Assembly: GCF_002973595.1 (NCBI RefSeq)
Contig: NZ_PVEO01000007.1
Location: forward strand, 62,001 to 126,000
Source of the DNA: Jejuia pallidilutea
Lineage (GTDB): Bacteria; Bacteroidota; Bacteroidia; Flavobacteriales; Flavobacteriaceae
Length of the DNA: 64,000 nt
Direction: 5' to 3'
The translations under genes and the position numbers were made by a program. The notes beneath the pieces are model-generated. The model ran no database searches. It was not told where the DNA came from and saw nothing but the letters and a program-made list of their open reading frames with translations. Positions 26,932 to 35,563 of this stretch are shown one piece after another (the first letter of the stretch is position 1; every line of letters begins with the position of its first letter).

Positions 26932-28049
26932 TGCGATTTTTAATCATTACCCATGTGTTACACAAGCCAATTGAAAATTCTTGGTTTGCCTATGCGCCTT
27001 ATGTTAGGGAAATGAATTTATGGTTAAAATATGTTGATGAAGTTGAAATTGTTGCTCCAGTTACAAAACAGCTGCCATCCGCTATAGATACAGCTTACAA
27101 GGATGATAATATTATTTTTACCCAAATTCCTGAAATTGCTTTTGTTTCCTTAGGAAGGTGTGTACGCTCATTTTTTTCACTACCTTTTATTATTTTTAGT
27201 TTGTTTATGGCGTGTAAACGAGCAGATCATATCCATTTACGATGTCCTGGAAATATAGGGCTATTGGGATGTTTAGTACAAATATGCTTTCCAAAGAAAG
27301 TGAAAACAGCAAAATATGCAGGAAATTGGGATCCTAACGCAATGCAACCGTTGAGTTATCGACTTCAGAAAAAAATAATATCCAGTACGTTTTGGACTAA
27401 AAACATGACTGCTTTGGTATATGGAAATTGGCAAAATCAAACTAAAAATATTAAACCATTTTTTACGGCTACGTTTAATGAGGCAGATAAAGTAACACCA
27501 ACGCCTAGGGAGTATTCAGGACATTTAAAATTCGTGTTTATTGGTGGTTTGGTAGAAGGAAAGCGTCCGTTATTTGCCATACAAATGGTTGAAAAGTTAA
27601 ACACATTAGGTTACAATGCTTCCCTAGAGATTTTTGGCGACGGTATTTTAAAGCAAGATTTAATAGCGTATTGCAATTCCAATAGTTTAAACAAACACAT
27701 AATATTCCACGGAAACCAAGATAAGAATGTTATTAAGAAAGCATTACAAACCACTCATTTTGTTATTTTAGCGTCTAAGTCTGAAGGATGGCCAAAAGCC
27801 ATAGCAGAAGCCATGTTTTTTGGTGTAATACCTATTGCTACTTCGGTCTCTTGTGTGCCATTTATGCTAAACAATGGTAATCGTGGTATTTTAATTTCTG
27901 ATGAATTAGAAAAGGCGGTTACTGAAGTTGCCAACCATTTGCCGGACTACAATTTGCTTGCAGAAATGTCTAAAAAAGCAACGCTATGGTCTCAACAGTA
28001 TACATTAGAGGGCTTTGAGTATGAGATTAAAAAACTAATAGTGGCTTAA
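26931..28049 (+). CDS. GT4 family glycosyltransferase
   Basis: A 372-residue GT-B transferase. RFLIITHVLHKPIENSWFAY starts the N-terminal domain, with HIHLRCPGNIGLLG near 99 and a hydrophobic patch just before it that may contact the membrane. FVFIGGLVEGKRPLFAIQMV near 201-220 opens the donor domain, and ILASKSEGWPKAIAEAMFFG near 278-297 carries the E-x7-E donor motif. IPIATSVSCVPFMLNNG follows. The stop is directly abutted by the ATG of another GT4 at 28050. Acts in the cytoplasm on the lipid-linked intermediate; donor unknown. Confidence 0.88.
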   Translation: MRFLIITHVLHKPIENSWFAYAPYVREMNLWLKYVDEVEIVAPVTKQLPSAIDTAYKDDNIIFTQIPEIAFVSLGRCVRSFFSLPFIIFSLFMACKRADHIHLRCPGNIGLLGCLVQICFPKKVKTAKYAGNWDPNAMQPLSYRLQKKIISSTFWTKNMTALVYGNWQNQTKNIKPFFTATFNEADKVTPTPREYSGHLKFVFIGGLVEGKRPLFAIQMVEKLNTLGYNASLEIFGDGILKQDLIAYCNSNSLNKHIIFHGNQDKNVIKKALQTTHFVILASKSEGWPKAIAEAMFFGVIPIATSVSCVPFMLNNGNRGILISDELEKAVTEVANHLPDYNLLAEMSKKATLWSQQYTLEGFEYEIKKLIVA

Positions 28050-29120
28050 ATGAGAATACTTCAACTTATAGACACACTAAATGCAGGAGGTGCAGAGCGT
28101 GTAGCCGTTAATTTTGCAAATGCTCTGGTAGATGAGGTTGATGCCTCGTTTTTATGTGCTACGAGGAGGGAAGGTGTGTTAAAAAAATTGCTAAAACCAG
28201 AAGTAGGTTATTTGTTTTTAGAACGATCTTCAACCTTAGATATTAGTGCTATAAAAAGGTTGAGCGTATTTGTGAAACATCGCAACATATCTCATATACA
28301 TGCACATGCAACCTCTTTTTTTATTGGTACTATTCTAAAGATTTTGCACCCAAAAATAAAACTTATATGGCACGATCATTATGGGGAAAGTGAGTATTTG
28401 AAACAGCGCCCAAAAGCAGTTTTAAAGTTTTGCTCTAAATATTTTAATCATATTTTCTGTGTAAATTCTAAGTTAAAAGTATGGGCAGAAACCAATTTAA
28501 AAACAACACGTGTTAGCTATTTGCCAAATTTTGCAGAACTAGACCGTCAATCCGCTATCACACAACTAAAAGGTTTCGTAAATAAGCGTATTGTATGTTT
28601 GGCTAATCTTAGGCCACAAAAAGATCATATTACACTGCTAAAAGCCTTTAAAGAGGTAAATAGTAGATTTCCAAAGTGGAGTTTGCATTTAGTCGGACAA
28701 GATTTTCAGGACGATTATTCAAAATCTATACGCTCACATATAGAAATCGAAAATTTATCAAATAGTGTTTTTATGTATGGTTCTTGTTCAGATATATCAG
28801 CTATTTTAAAACAGTGCGATATTGCAGTGTTATCCTCAAAATCAGAAGGTTTGCCTTTAGCGCTAGTTGAATATGGTCTTGCTAAATTACCAACAATAGC
28901 GACTAATGTAGGTGATTGTAACTTAGTAATTTCAAACGAAAATGAAGGAAAATTAATAGCGCCCCAAAATTCTTTAGCGTTAAAAAATGCCATAGAAGTT
29001 TTTATTAATAACCCTGAAAAAGCTAAATTGGCCGGAGAACAGTTAAATTTGAAAGTTAAGTTGCATTTTTCTAAGCAAGCTACAATAAAAAGTATAGTAA
29101 AAGTCTACCAATCTATGTAA
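28050..29120 (+). CDS. GT4 family glycosyltransferase
   Basis: A 356-residue GT-B transferase. The N-terminal MRILQLIDTLNAGGAERVAV is the classic family 4 glycine loop; HIHAHATSFF near 79 and IWHDHYGE near 109 follow. VCLANLRPQKDHITLLKAF near 186-204 opens the donor domain and VLSSKSEGLPLALVEYGLAK near 268-287 contains the E-x7-E motif. It is separated by zero bases from the upstream GT4, and the next gene starts after a seven-base gap. Two adjacent GT4 enzymes probably add successive sugars. Confidence 0.9.
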   Translation: MRILQLIDTLNAGGAERVAVNFANALVDEVDASFLCATRREGVLKKLLKPEVGYLFLERSSTLDISAIKRLSVFVKHRNISHIHAHATSFFIGTILKILHPKIKLIWHDHYGESEYLKQRPKAVLKFCSKYFNHIFCVNSKLKVWAETNLKTTRVSYLPNFAELDRQSAITQLKGFVNKRIVCLANLRPQKDHITLLKAFKEVNSRFPKWSLHLVGQDFQDDYSKSIRSHIEIENLSNSVFMYGSCSDISAILKQCDIAVLSSKSEGLPLALVEYGLAKLPTIATNVGDCNLVISNENEGKLIAPQNSLALKNAIEVFINNPEKAKLAGEQLNLKVKLHFSKQATIKSIVKVYQSM

Positions 29121-29126
29121 TTGTTA

Positions 29127-30458
29127 ATGACTAAAACAGAATATATTGAGAAAAAAATAGAATACCTTTTTAAACCATTGTATGTTAAAGTGGCATTGGT
29201 ATTAATGGTTGTTTCTTATTTCTACAATTTACCAGCTTTAACCTATAGTGCCATTGGGCAAAACGAATTACGACTATACGACTTAGCTGGTTTGGTTATT
29301 TTGTTTATAGTTTATAACAACCTAAAACTATTTACGGTTTACATAAAATCTAAATCGTATTTTAAATACCTTCATACGTTTATACTTTGGGCAGGATTTA
29401 CCTTAGTTTTCAACTTAGTATTTAGTTTATATAAGGCTAGACCTTTGTGGTTTGTGCAAACCTGCCTGTATTATTACCATCTTTTAGTGTTCTTTTACAC
29501 CGCAGTGCTTATGGCAATGTATTTAAGGAAACGATCGCGCTACAAATATGCTGCCAGTTTAATACTACTACTTGGCATAGCCGAAGCACTTCTTGTGTTT
29601 TCGCAGCATGCTGGTTTAGTGCCTTTTTTGTGGAACGAAGTTTATAATATGTCTTATGGCGGTTTTTTATCTGGAGCCTTAGGCCCTAATAAAATTAACC
29701 TGGGTATGAATATGCTTTTTTCATTCGTTTTTGCTACAGGGCTTATGCTTCAACCCCAATTAAAAGTAAATAAAGTACTTATAATAGTTACGTTGCTTAC
29801 ATCTTTAGCCACCATAGGTGTATCTGGTTCTAGAACTACGTATTTAGGGTTAATAGTGTTTATATGCTACCTTTTTGTATCTAGAACAAAAAAGTTTTTT
29901 GGTTTATCTGTAATTATATCAATTGGAGTTATAGTGGCCTTTTTTTTAAACTTAGAAGTGATAGAAACCATTACAACCACTGTTGAAAATAGAGTGGTAA
30001 ATAAAGTAAGCGATCCGCGTTTGCTTACAGGAGAAAGTTTGGATGTTGTAGACCTATACGAAGATTTAGGATCAGGGCGAAAGGAGTTGTCTACACGTTA
30101 TTTTTTCTATCTCTTAGAAAACCCATTAATTATTCCTTTAGGTATTGGTTTAAATAATAGGTTGTTAATACAGTTTTCAGCTCACAATATTTATTTAAGT
30201 TTAATTAATGAAGTAGGCTTAGTTGGGCTCTTTTTATATTTTAAGTGGTTATCTAATTACTTGTTCTTAAAATTTGGTCGAGCAACATCGTTAAAATCTG
30301 CACTTACAGGTTTGGTTTTGGCAATGATGGTGACTTTGTTTTTTGGTGAACATTTATATATTTACCGCTCGTTATTCACTATTTTAGGATACTTTTTGTT
30401 AATTGTGGTTATGCTTATTACACCACGTTATTATTTTTTAAATGCTCGAAAAAAGTAA
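29127..30458 (+). CDS. O-antigen ligase/polymerase (WaaL/Wzy_C-like) membrane protein
   Basis: A 443-residue polytopic inner-membrane protein with about 11 segments. VSGSRTTYLGLIVFICYLFV near residues 233-252 and SAHNIYLSLINEVGLVGLFL near 350-369 are the two signatures of the O-antigen ligase superfamily, which includes both ligases (WaaL) and Wzy polymerases. The periplasmic loop between about 270 and 340 carries RKELSTRYFFYL, in the place of the usual catalytic loop. ATG at 29127 is chosen over a TTG two codons earlier. Its 3' end overlaps the next gene by 17 bases. Whether it joins finished chains to lipid A or polymerises repeats cannot be settled from sequence. Confidence 0.8.
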   Translation: MTKTEYIEKKIEYLFKPLYVKVALVLMVVSYFYNLPALTYSAIGQNELRLYDLAGLVILFIVYNNLKLFTVYIKSKSYFKYLHTFILWAGFTLVFNLVFSLYKARPLWFVQTCLYYYHLLVFFYTAVLMAMYLRKRSRYKYAASLILLLGIAEALLVFSQHAGLVPFLWNEVYNMSYGGFLSGALGPNKINLGMNMLFSFVFATGLMLQPQLKVNKVLIIVTLLTSLATIGVSGSRTTYLGLIVFICYLFVSRTKKFFGLSVIISIGVIVAFFLNLEVIETITTTVENRVVNKVSDPRLLTGESLDVVDLYEDLGSGRKELSTRYFFYLLENPLIIPLGIGLNNRLLIQFSAHNIYLSLINEVGLVGLFLYFKWLSNYLFLKFGRATSLKSALTGLVLAMMVTLFFGEHLYIYRSLFTILGYFLLIVVMLITPRYYFLNARKK

Positions 30459-31380
30459 AATAGCCGTAGTTATACCATATTACAACGCTGCCAAACACAT
30501 AAAACATGTGGTTGGGAAACTTCCAGATTTTATTGATGCTATATACGTGGTAGACGATTGCAGCCCAGAGCCTTTGCCAAATGTTATAACGGAAAATACT
30601 AAAATAGTTATTATTAATAATAAAACTAATTTAGGTGTAGGAGGTGCTACAAAAGAGGGATTTAAAAAAGCAATAACCGATAGTATGGATATTGTTGTTA
30701 AGTTGGATGCCGATGACCAAATGGATACATCTTTTATACCGGCATTGGTAGAGCCATTAATGTCTAAAACTGCCGAATATGCCAAAGGGAATAGGTTTAG
30801 GGATTTTAAGTCTTTAAATAAAATGCCTTTTGTTAGAAAAGCAGGTAATTTAATACTTTCGTTTTTGGTTAAGGCAGCAACTGGATATTGGAATAATTTC
30901 GACCCTACCAATGGTTTTTTTGCCATTAATGTAAATACTTTAAAGCAATTAGAGTTTACTAATATTTCTAACAGGTATTATTTTGAAACTTCTTTAATAG
31001 CAGAGCTATATTTTCAGGAAGCGAGAATAAAAGATATATCTATGCCAGCTATTTATGGTGATGAAACATCCAGTATGAGTGTTTGGAAAATGCCTTTTGT
31101 GTTTTTACCCCGCTTATGTAAAACCTTTATAAAACGAATTGTAAAATCTTATTTTCTATACGATTTTAACATGTCCTCGGTATATCTGCTTCTGGGGATA
31201 CCTTTGTTTTTGTTTGGTTTTACTTATGGATTGTACACTTGGTGGTTTTACAGTTCTAAAGCTATTTTTGCGCCAACAGGTACAATAATGTTGGTAACAC
31301 TTACTATAATTCTAGGATTTCAATTATTGCTACAAGCTATACACTACGATATAACTAAAGCGCCTAAACCTGTAAAATGA
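30442..31380 (+). CDS. GT2 family polyprenyl-phosphate glycosyltransferase, membrane-anchored
   Basis: A 312-residue DPM1/GtrB-type enzyme. KIAVVIPYYNAAKHI, IYVVDDCSPEPL near 34-45, NLGVGGATKEGFKKAI near 61-76 and VVKLDADDQMDTSFIPALVE near 84-103 are the GT-A landmarks, with the D-A-D-D metal site. NFDPTNGFFAIN near 152 is the acceptor motif of this group. Two transmembrane helices at about 245-270 and 280-302 anchor it. It likely makes an undecaprenyl-phosphate-linked sugar used by a GT-C enzyme; the very next gene, overlapping by four bases, encodes a large membrane protein with a GT-C-like layout, so the two may form a donor-transferase pair. Confidence 0.87.
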   Translation: MLEKSKIAVVIPYYNAAKHIKHVVGKLPDFIDAIYVVDDCSPEPLPNVITENTKIVIINNKTNLGVGGATKEGFKKAITDSMDIVVKLDADDQMDTSFIPALVEPLMSKTAEYAKGNRFRDFKSLNKMPFVRKAGNLILSFLVKAATGYWNNFDPTNGFFAINVNTLKQLEFTNISNRYYFETSLIAELYFQEARIKDISMPAIYGDETSSMSVWKMPFVFLPRLCKTFIKRIVKSYFLYDFNMSSVYLLLGIPLFLFGFTYGLYTWWFYSSKAIFAPTGTIMLVTLTIILGFQLLLQAIHYDITKAPKPVK

Positions 31381-32966
31381 AACCGCTAAATAAGCTAAGA
31401 ATAGCGTTAGTACTCGTTTTAAATATCACTATTGCTATAGTGTATTATTTAGATAACTTAAATGCAAATTACAGTGAGCTATCTTCAGATATTCAAAATA
31501 TTATTCCAGTAGCACAAAAATTTGATAATCCCAATTTATTTCAGGACGATTTATATGTAAACAATCTTAACAATGTAAAATATTATACACCGTTTTATGT
31601 GCAAACATTACGATGTATTGCAAAATTTACAGACTATAACTATGTACAAGCCATTAATGTTTTGGGGTTAATATGCCACTTACTTTTTGGAATTCTTTGG
31701 TTTTTTCTCTTATATAAATTTGTAAACAATTATTGGGTAGCGTTTTTTATATCTATTATTTTGAGAGGCGTAATATGGTTACCGGGACTAGAAATTTGGG
31801 GTATCTCAGATTTGTGGACCATCATGCCCAGAACGGTATATATTTCCTTAATGCCTATTCCCTTTTTGCTTATTTCCCAACAGTTTATAAAACTACTTTT
31901 TGGAGGGGTCTTAATAGGCCTTATATTTAATTTTCATCCTATTACAGGTTTAGGTGGTATTTTAATGTTTGTTACCTTGGTGGTACTGCTTTTATATTAT
32001 TACCCTAAACTTAGAGAAAGGTTTTCAGTTCCTAAGTTATTATGTTTAATTTTAGCAATAGGTTTAGGAATATCGCCATTTATAATAACCTATTTTGGAA
32101 AAACATCTGTAGCGGTAACTTACGATTTAAATGCGTTTAACGAGGCTTTTAATGCTAGAATTCCAGAGTATTTTAAAAATCCATGGTTGTTCTTAAAACA
32201 GTGGTTTGGGTTTAAAACCCTATTTTTTATTATCCCATTGTTGCTATATGTTTTAATTGCTTTTAAGGAAAGAGGTATAGGTAAAAATGCTAAATTATTA
32301 CTTGTTTTAACACTTATTCTTATTGCAATCCCAAGTTTAGCTATACCTTTAGAGCGTTTGGTTAATGGCGTTTTCAATACAAATTTAAGAATGTCTTTTC
32401 AGTTAATACGCATGCAAAAAGTGGCAATTATTCCATGTGTTTTTGCACTCGCATTTGTGTTAGATTATGTCTTTTCAAAAATTAAAACTCCTCATATATT
32501 ACCAGCCGTTGTTTTTGTTTACGTGTGTATATTGGTATTTAGTAAAAGTGAAATGTTAAACAATGTACCCTTTTTTGGAGACGATATTTCTAAATCTATT
32601 TTGCCTCGTAGTTTAAGTGCTTTTGCACCAGAAGACAGAAAACCATTGGCCATAGATAAAATGGCAAAATACATTAAAGCCCATACCAAGACCACTGATG
32701 TTATTTGTGGAAGTCACGTGTTGCGAGGCGCTACCAAAAGATCTGTAATTTTTGATGGAAAAGGTGCTTCTATGCTTATTGAGGGTAACCCAAAGCGTTT
32801 TACGCAATGGCAAAAGCGCCAAAAAACAATCAATAATTTTACAACTATTGACGAGGTTATAAGTTACCTAAGGTATTATAATGCCGATTATTTTGTAACT
32901 ACCAGTACTATTCCACAATGCGAACTAGTTCATTCTGAAGGAAAGCTTAAACTATATAAACTCTAG
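31377..32966 (+). CDS. Large polytopic membrane protein with C-terminal soluble domain
   Basis: A 529-residue protein with roughly ten transmembrane segments through residue 400 followed by a soluble periplasmic tail. The tail contains MAKYIKAHTKTTDVICGSHV near 423-442 and EVISYLRYYNADYFVTTST near 490-508, a layout shared with YfhO/GT-C-like membrane proteins in which the tail follows the last helix. The first large loop (NLFQDDLYVNNLNNVKYYTP) holds D-D residues in the position of GT-C metal or acceptor sites. It overlaps the upstream GT2 by four bases. Transfer of a polyprenyl-linked sugar outside the membrane is an inference. Confidence 0.5.
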   Translation: MKPLNKLRIALVLVLNITIAIVYYLDNLNANYSELSSDIQNIIPVAQKFDNPNLFQDDLYVNNLNNVKYYTPFYVQTLRCIAKFTDYNYVQAINVLGLICHLLFGILWFFLLYKFVNNYWVAFFISIILRGVIWLPGLEIWGISDLWTIMPRTVYISLMPIPFLLISQQFIKLLFGGVLIGLIFNFHPITGLGGILMFVTLVVLLLYYYPKLRERFSVPKLLCLILAIGLGISPFIITYFGKTSVAVTYDLNAFNEAFNARIPEYFKNPWLFLKQWFGFKTLFFIIPLLLYVLIAFKERGIGKNAKLLLVLTLILIAIPSLAIPLERLVNGVFNTNLRMSFQLIRMQKVAIIPCVFALAFVLDYVFSKIKTPHILPAVVFVYVCILVFSKSEMLNNVPFFGDDISKSILPRSLSAFAPEDRKPLAIDKMAKYIKAHTKTTDVICGSHVLRGATKRSVIFDGKGASMLIEGNPKRFTQWQKRQKTINNFTTIDEVISYLRYYNADYFVTTSTIPQCELVHSEGKLKLYKL

Positions 32967-32974
32967 TTGAACAT

Positions 32975-33985
32975 TTGAAAAATATTCTTTACATAGGAAA
33001 CCAATTGGTAGATAAAAACAAAACGGTAACCACTATAGACACCTTAAGTATTTTGTTACAATCTGAAGGTTATCATCTAATAACGGCTTCCAATAAAAAA
33101 AATAAGATATTTAGGTTGTGCGATATGTTGTATCATATTATTAAACATAGAAATTCTGTAGATTATGTGTTAATAGATACTTACAGCACTACCAACTTTT
33201 ACTATGCTTACTTATCTAGTGTATTGTGCACTTATTTCGGGCTAAAGTATATTCCCATTTTACATGGTGGCAATTTGCCTGAGCGGTTAAAAACTTCTCA
33301 AAAGCTATCGCGACAAATTTTTACAAAAGCCCATGTAAACGTTTCGCCTTCATTATATTTTATATCTTTTTTTGAAAACTTCGGATTTAAAAACATCATT
33401 AATATCCCTAATGTTATAGAGTTAAAAAACTATCATTTTAAAAAACGGCAAATAGATGATATTCACCTTTTTTGGGTACGTTCATTTTCAGAAGTATACC
33501 ATCCAAAACTGGCTGTTAAACTACTTAAGTCAATACAAGATGATGGTTTTAAGGTTAGCTTGTGTATGGTAGGGCCAGAAAACGATGGTAGTTTGCAAAA
33601 AGTAAAAATGCTCGCTAAGAATTTAAATGTTAAAGTAGAATTTACAGGACGTTTATCTAAAGCAGAATGGCATGAAAAATCTAAAGCATTTAATGTATTT
33701 ATTAATACTACAAATGTTGATAATATGCCCGTAAGTGTTATTGAAGCTATGGCTCTGGGTTTGCCTGTGGTTTCTACCAATGTGGGCGGATTACCTTTTT
33801 TAATAAAAAATAATGTGGATGGAATATTGGTGCCCCCAAATAATGTAAAAGCATTTAAAACTGCAATTTTAAGATTGAAAAACAACGAGTTGCTAGTAGA
33901 CCAAATTACAACTAATGCAAGAAAAAAAGTGGAACAATTTGATTGGGAGGTTGTTAAACATAAATGGTTTTCTGTTCTTTCTTAA
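32975..33985 (+). CDS. GT4 family glycosyltransferase
   Basis: A 336-residue GT-B transferase. The start is TTG at 32975, giving MKNILYIGNQLVDKNKTVTT, a normal family N-terminus; no closer ATG keeps it. LKYIPILHGGNLPERLKTS near 89-107 is the acceptor-side loop, HLFWVRSFSEVYHPKLAVKL near 162-181 begins the donor domain, and TNVDNMPVSVIEAMALGLPV near 248-267 carries the E-containing donor motif, followed by VVSTNVGGLPFLI. It is the last glycosyltransferase of the unbroken run and is followed by a 54-base gap before the initiating transferase gene. Confidence 0.9.
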   Translation: MKNILYIGNQLVDKNKTVTTIDTLSILLQSEGYHLITASNKKNKIFRLCDMLYHIIKHRNSVDYVLIDTYSTTNFYYAYLSSVLCTYFGLKYIPILHGGNLPERLKTSQKLSRQIFTKAHVNVSPSLYFISFFENFGFKNIINIPNVIELKNYHFKKRQIDDIHLFWVRSFSEVYHPKLAVKLLKSIQDDGFKVSLCMVGPENDGSLQKVKMLAKNLNVKVEFTGRLSKAEWHEKSKAFNVFINTTNVDNMPVSVIEAMALGLPVVSTNVGGLPFLIKNNVDGILVPPNNVKAFKTAILRLKNNELLVDQITTNARKKVEQFDWEVVKHKWFSVLS

Positions 33986-34005
33986 CATTTTATAAATTTA
34001 CTTGC

Positions 34006-34013
34006 TATATTTG
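34006..34013 (+). promoter_or_regulatory. Candidate -7 promoter element before the initiating transferase
   Basis: TATATTTG matches the Bacteroidota -7 consensus TAnnTTTG exactly and ends 26 bases before the ATG at 34040. A clear TTG at the -33 position was not seen, so the site is weak. It would allow the initiating transferase to be expressed apart from the long operon. Confidence 0.35.
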
Positions 34014-34039
34014 GCTACACACTTAACTCTCACAAATGA

Positions 34040-35431
34040 ATGCCTAAAAACAGTATACATTTTAATATTTCTGAACGGAAAATCTTGTTGAGAATTTTTG
34101 ATGTTGTTGTTGTACTATTTTTGCTTTACGTAGTGGGCAATACGTTTCATTTTGACTATTTTACCATTACTAGATTAAACTGGAAATGGATACTTGTTTT
34201 GGTAGTGTATATTTCGGTTTTTGGGTCTATTTTCGAATTGTACGATTTACAAAAATCCAGTAAGCTAGATAGGGTATGGATTAATATTTTGCTCACCACA
34301 TCTATTACCGTATTGTTTTATCTGCTAACACCTTTTTTAACACCTGTACTACCAGAAAACCGTTTACAGATTCTATATTTTTTTGTTTCAATTTTTGGAG
34401 CGCTTTTTATTTGGCGTTTTGCTTATATTACCTTTGTAACGTCCCCAAGATTCTATAAAAAAGCCCTTTTGGTTGGTGAAACCTCAAACATAACCACCAT
34501 TATAAATACCTTTAATGATGCCGACCCCAATTATAAAATTGTAGGTTTTATAAATTGCGAAATTAATAAGGGAGAAAAAGTTAAGTTTAATGGACTAAAA
34601 GAATACCATCCTAAACAAATTTATCAGATTATAAAGGACGAAAATATTTCGGAGGTTGTTGTAGCAAGCTATAATTCTGAAAATATTACACCAGAGATTT
34701 ACACCGATCTTATTACGCTTTTAGAAAGTGGTGTGCCTATTAAAGAATACACCCAAGTTTACGAAGAATTAACACAACGGGTTCCAGTACAATTTGTTGG
34801 AAAGGATTTTTACAAATATTTTCCGTTTAGTAGAAGTAATCAAAACAAAATGTATCTTTTTTTTCATCGTTTTTTCGATGTACTAATTTCTATAATTGGA
34901 ATTTTAATTGGAGTGTTGTTTATACCATTAATTCTTTTAGGAAATCTTATTGCCAATAAAGGCCCACTGCTGTACACACAAGAGCGTATTGGTAAAAACG
35001 GAAATCTTTTTAGAATTATTAAATACCGTACCATGGTAGTAGATGCAGAAAAAAATGGTGCCGTTTGGGCTAAAAAAAATGATGCTAGAATTACACCCTT
35101 TGGAAAGTTTATGAGAAATACTAGAATTGATGAAATTCCGCAGTTTATTAATGTGCTTAAGGGTGAAATGAGCTTAATTGGCCCCAGACCAGAACGCCCT
35201 CACTTTGTTAGGGAATTATCGCAAGTATTACCATTTTACGAAACAAGGCACATTGTAAAGCCAGGACTAACGGGTTGGGCACAGGTTAAAACAAGATATG
35301 GAGCCTCTGTAGATGATAGTTTGTTAAAACTACAACACGATTTGTTTTATATTAAACACAGAAGTTTTGTGCTAGATGTAAACATTTTAGTAAAAACCCT
35401 TAGTACGGTTATCTTTTTTAGGGGGCAGTAG
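34040..35431 (+). CDS. Polyprenyl glycosylphosphotransferase (WbaP/WcaJ-type initiating enzyme)
   Basis: A 463-residue inner-membrane enzyme that transfers a sugar phosphate from a nucleotide sugar to undecaprenyl phosphate, starting repeat-unit synthesis. The first 130 residues hold four membrane helices, then a cytoplasmic Rossmann-like domain (KALLVGETSNITTIINTF), then the catalytic domain after a helix near 280: ERIGKNGNLFRIIKYRTMV, ARITPFGKFMRNTRIDEIPQ, FINVLKGEMSLIGPRPERP and KPGLTGWAQVK, all signatures of the PglC/WbaP fold. It lies at the end of the cluster, as often found in flavobacteria. The sugar transferred is unknown. Confidence 0.93.
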   Translation: MPKNSIHFNISERKILLRIFDVVVVLFLLYVVGNTFHFDYFTITRLNWKWILVLVVYISVFGSIFELYDLQKSSKLDRVWINILLTTSITVLFYLLTPFLTPVLPENRLQILYFFVSIFGALFIWRFAYITFVTSPRFYKKALLVGETSNITTIINTFNDADPNYKIVGFINCEINKGEKVKFNGLKEYHPKQIYQIIKDENISEVVVASYNSENITPEIYTDLITLLESGVPIKEYTQVYEELTQRVPVQFVGKDFYKYFPFSRSNQNKMYLFFHRFFDVLISIIGILIGVLFIPLILLGNLIANKGPLLYTQERIGKNGNLFRIIKYRTMVVDAEKNGAVWAKKNDARITPFGKFMRNTRIDEIPQFINVLKGEMSLIGPRPERPHFVRELSQVLPFYETRHIVKPGLTGWAQVKTRYGASVDDSLLKLQHDLFYIKHRSFVLDVNILVKTLSTVIFFRGQ

Positions 35432-35563
35432 TAAACAAGAAGGCAGTATTTTATTGGTAGTATTCAGTGTAAAGTACCCAAGCTTCTATTAAAAAACACC
35501 TCCATCTGTAAATCTTTTGTGCGATTAAAATACACCTTCGTAGAATGGTAGGGTAACGTTATA

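Noticed and set aside
30480-30926. Minus-strand open frame of 148 codons
   Set aside because: It lies wholly inside the certain GT2 gene at 30442 on the other strand; a shadow frame.
33463-33885. Minus-strand open frame of 140 codons
   Set aside because: Shadow of the GT4 gene at 32975.
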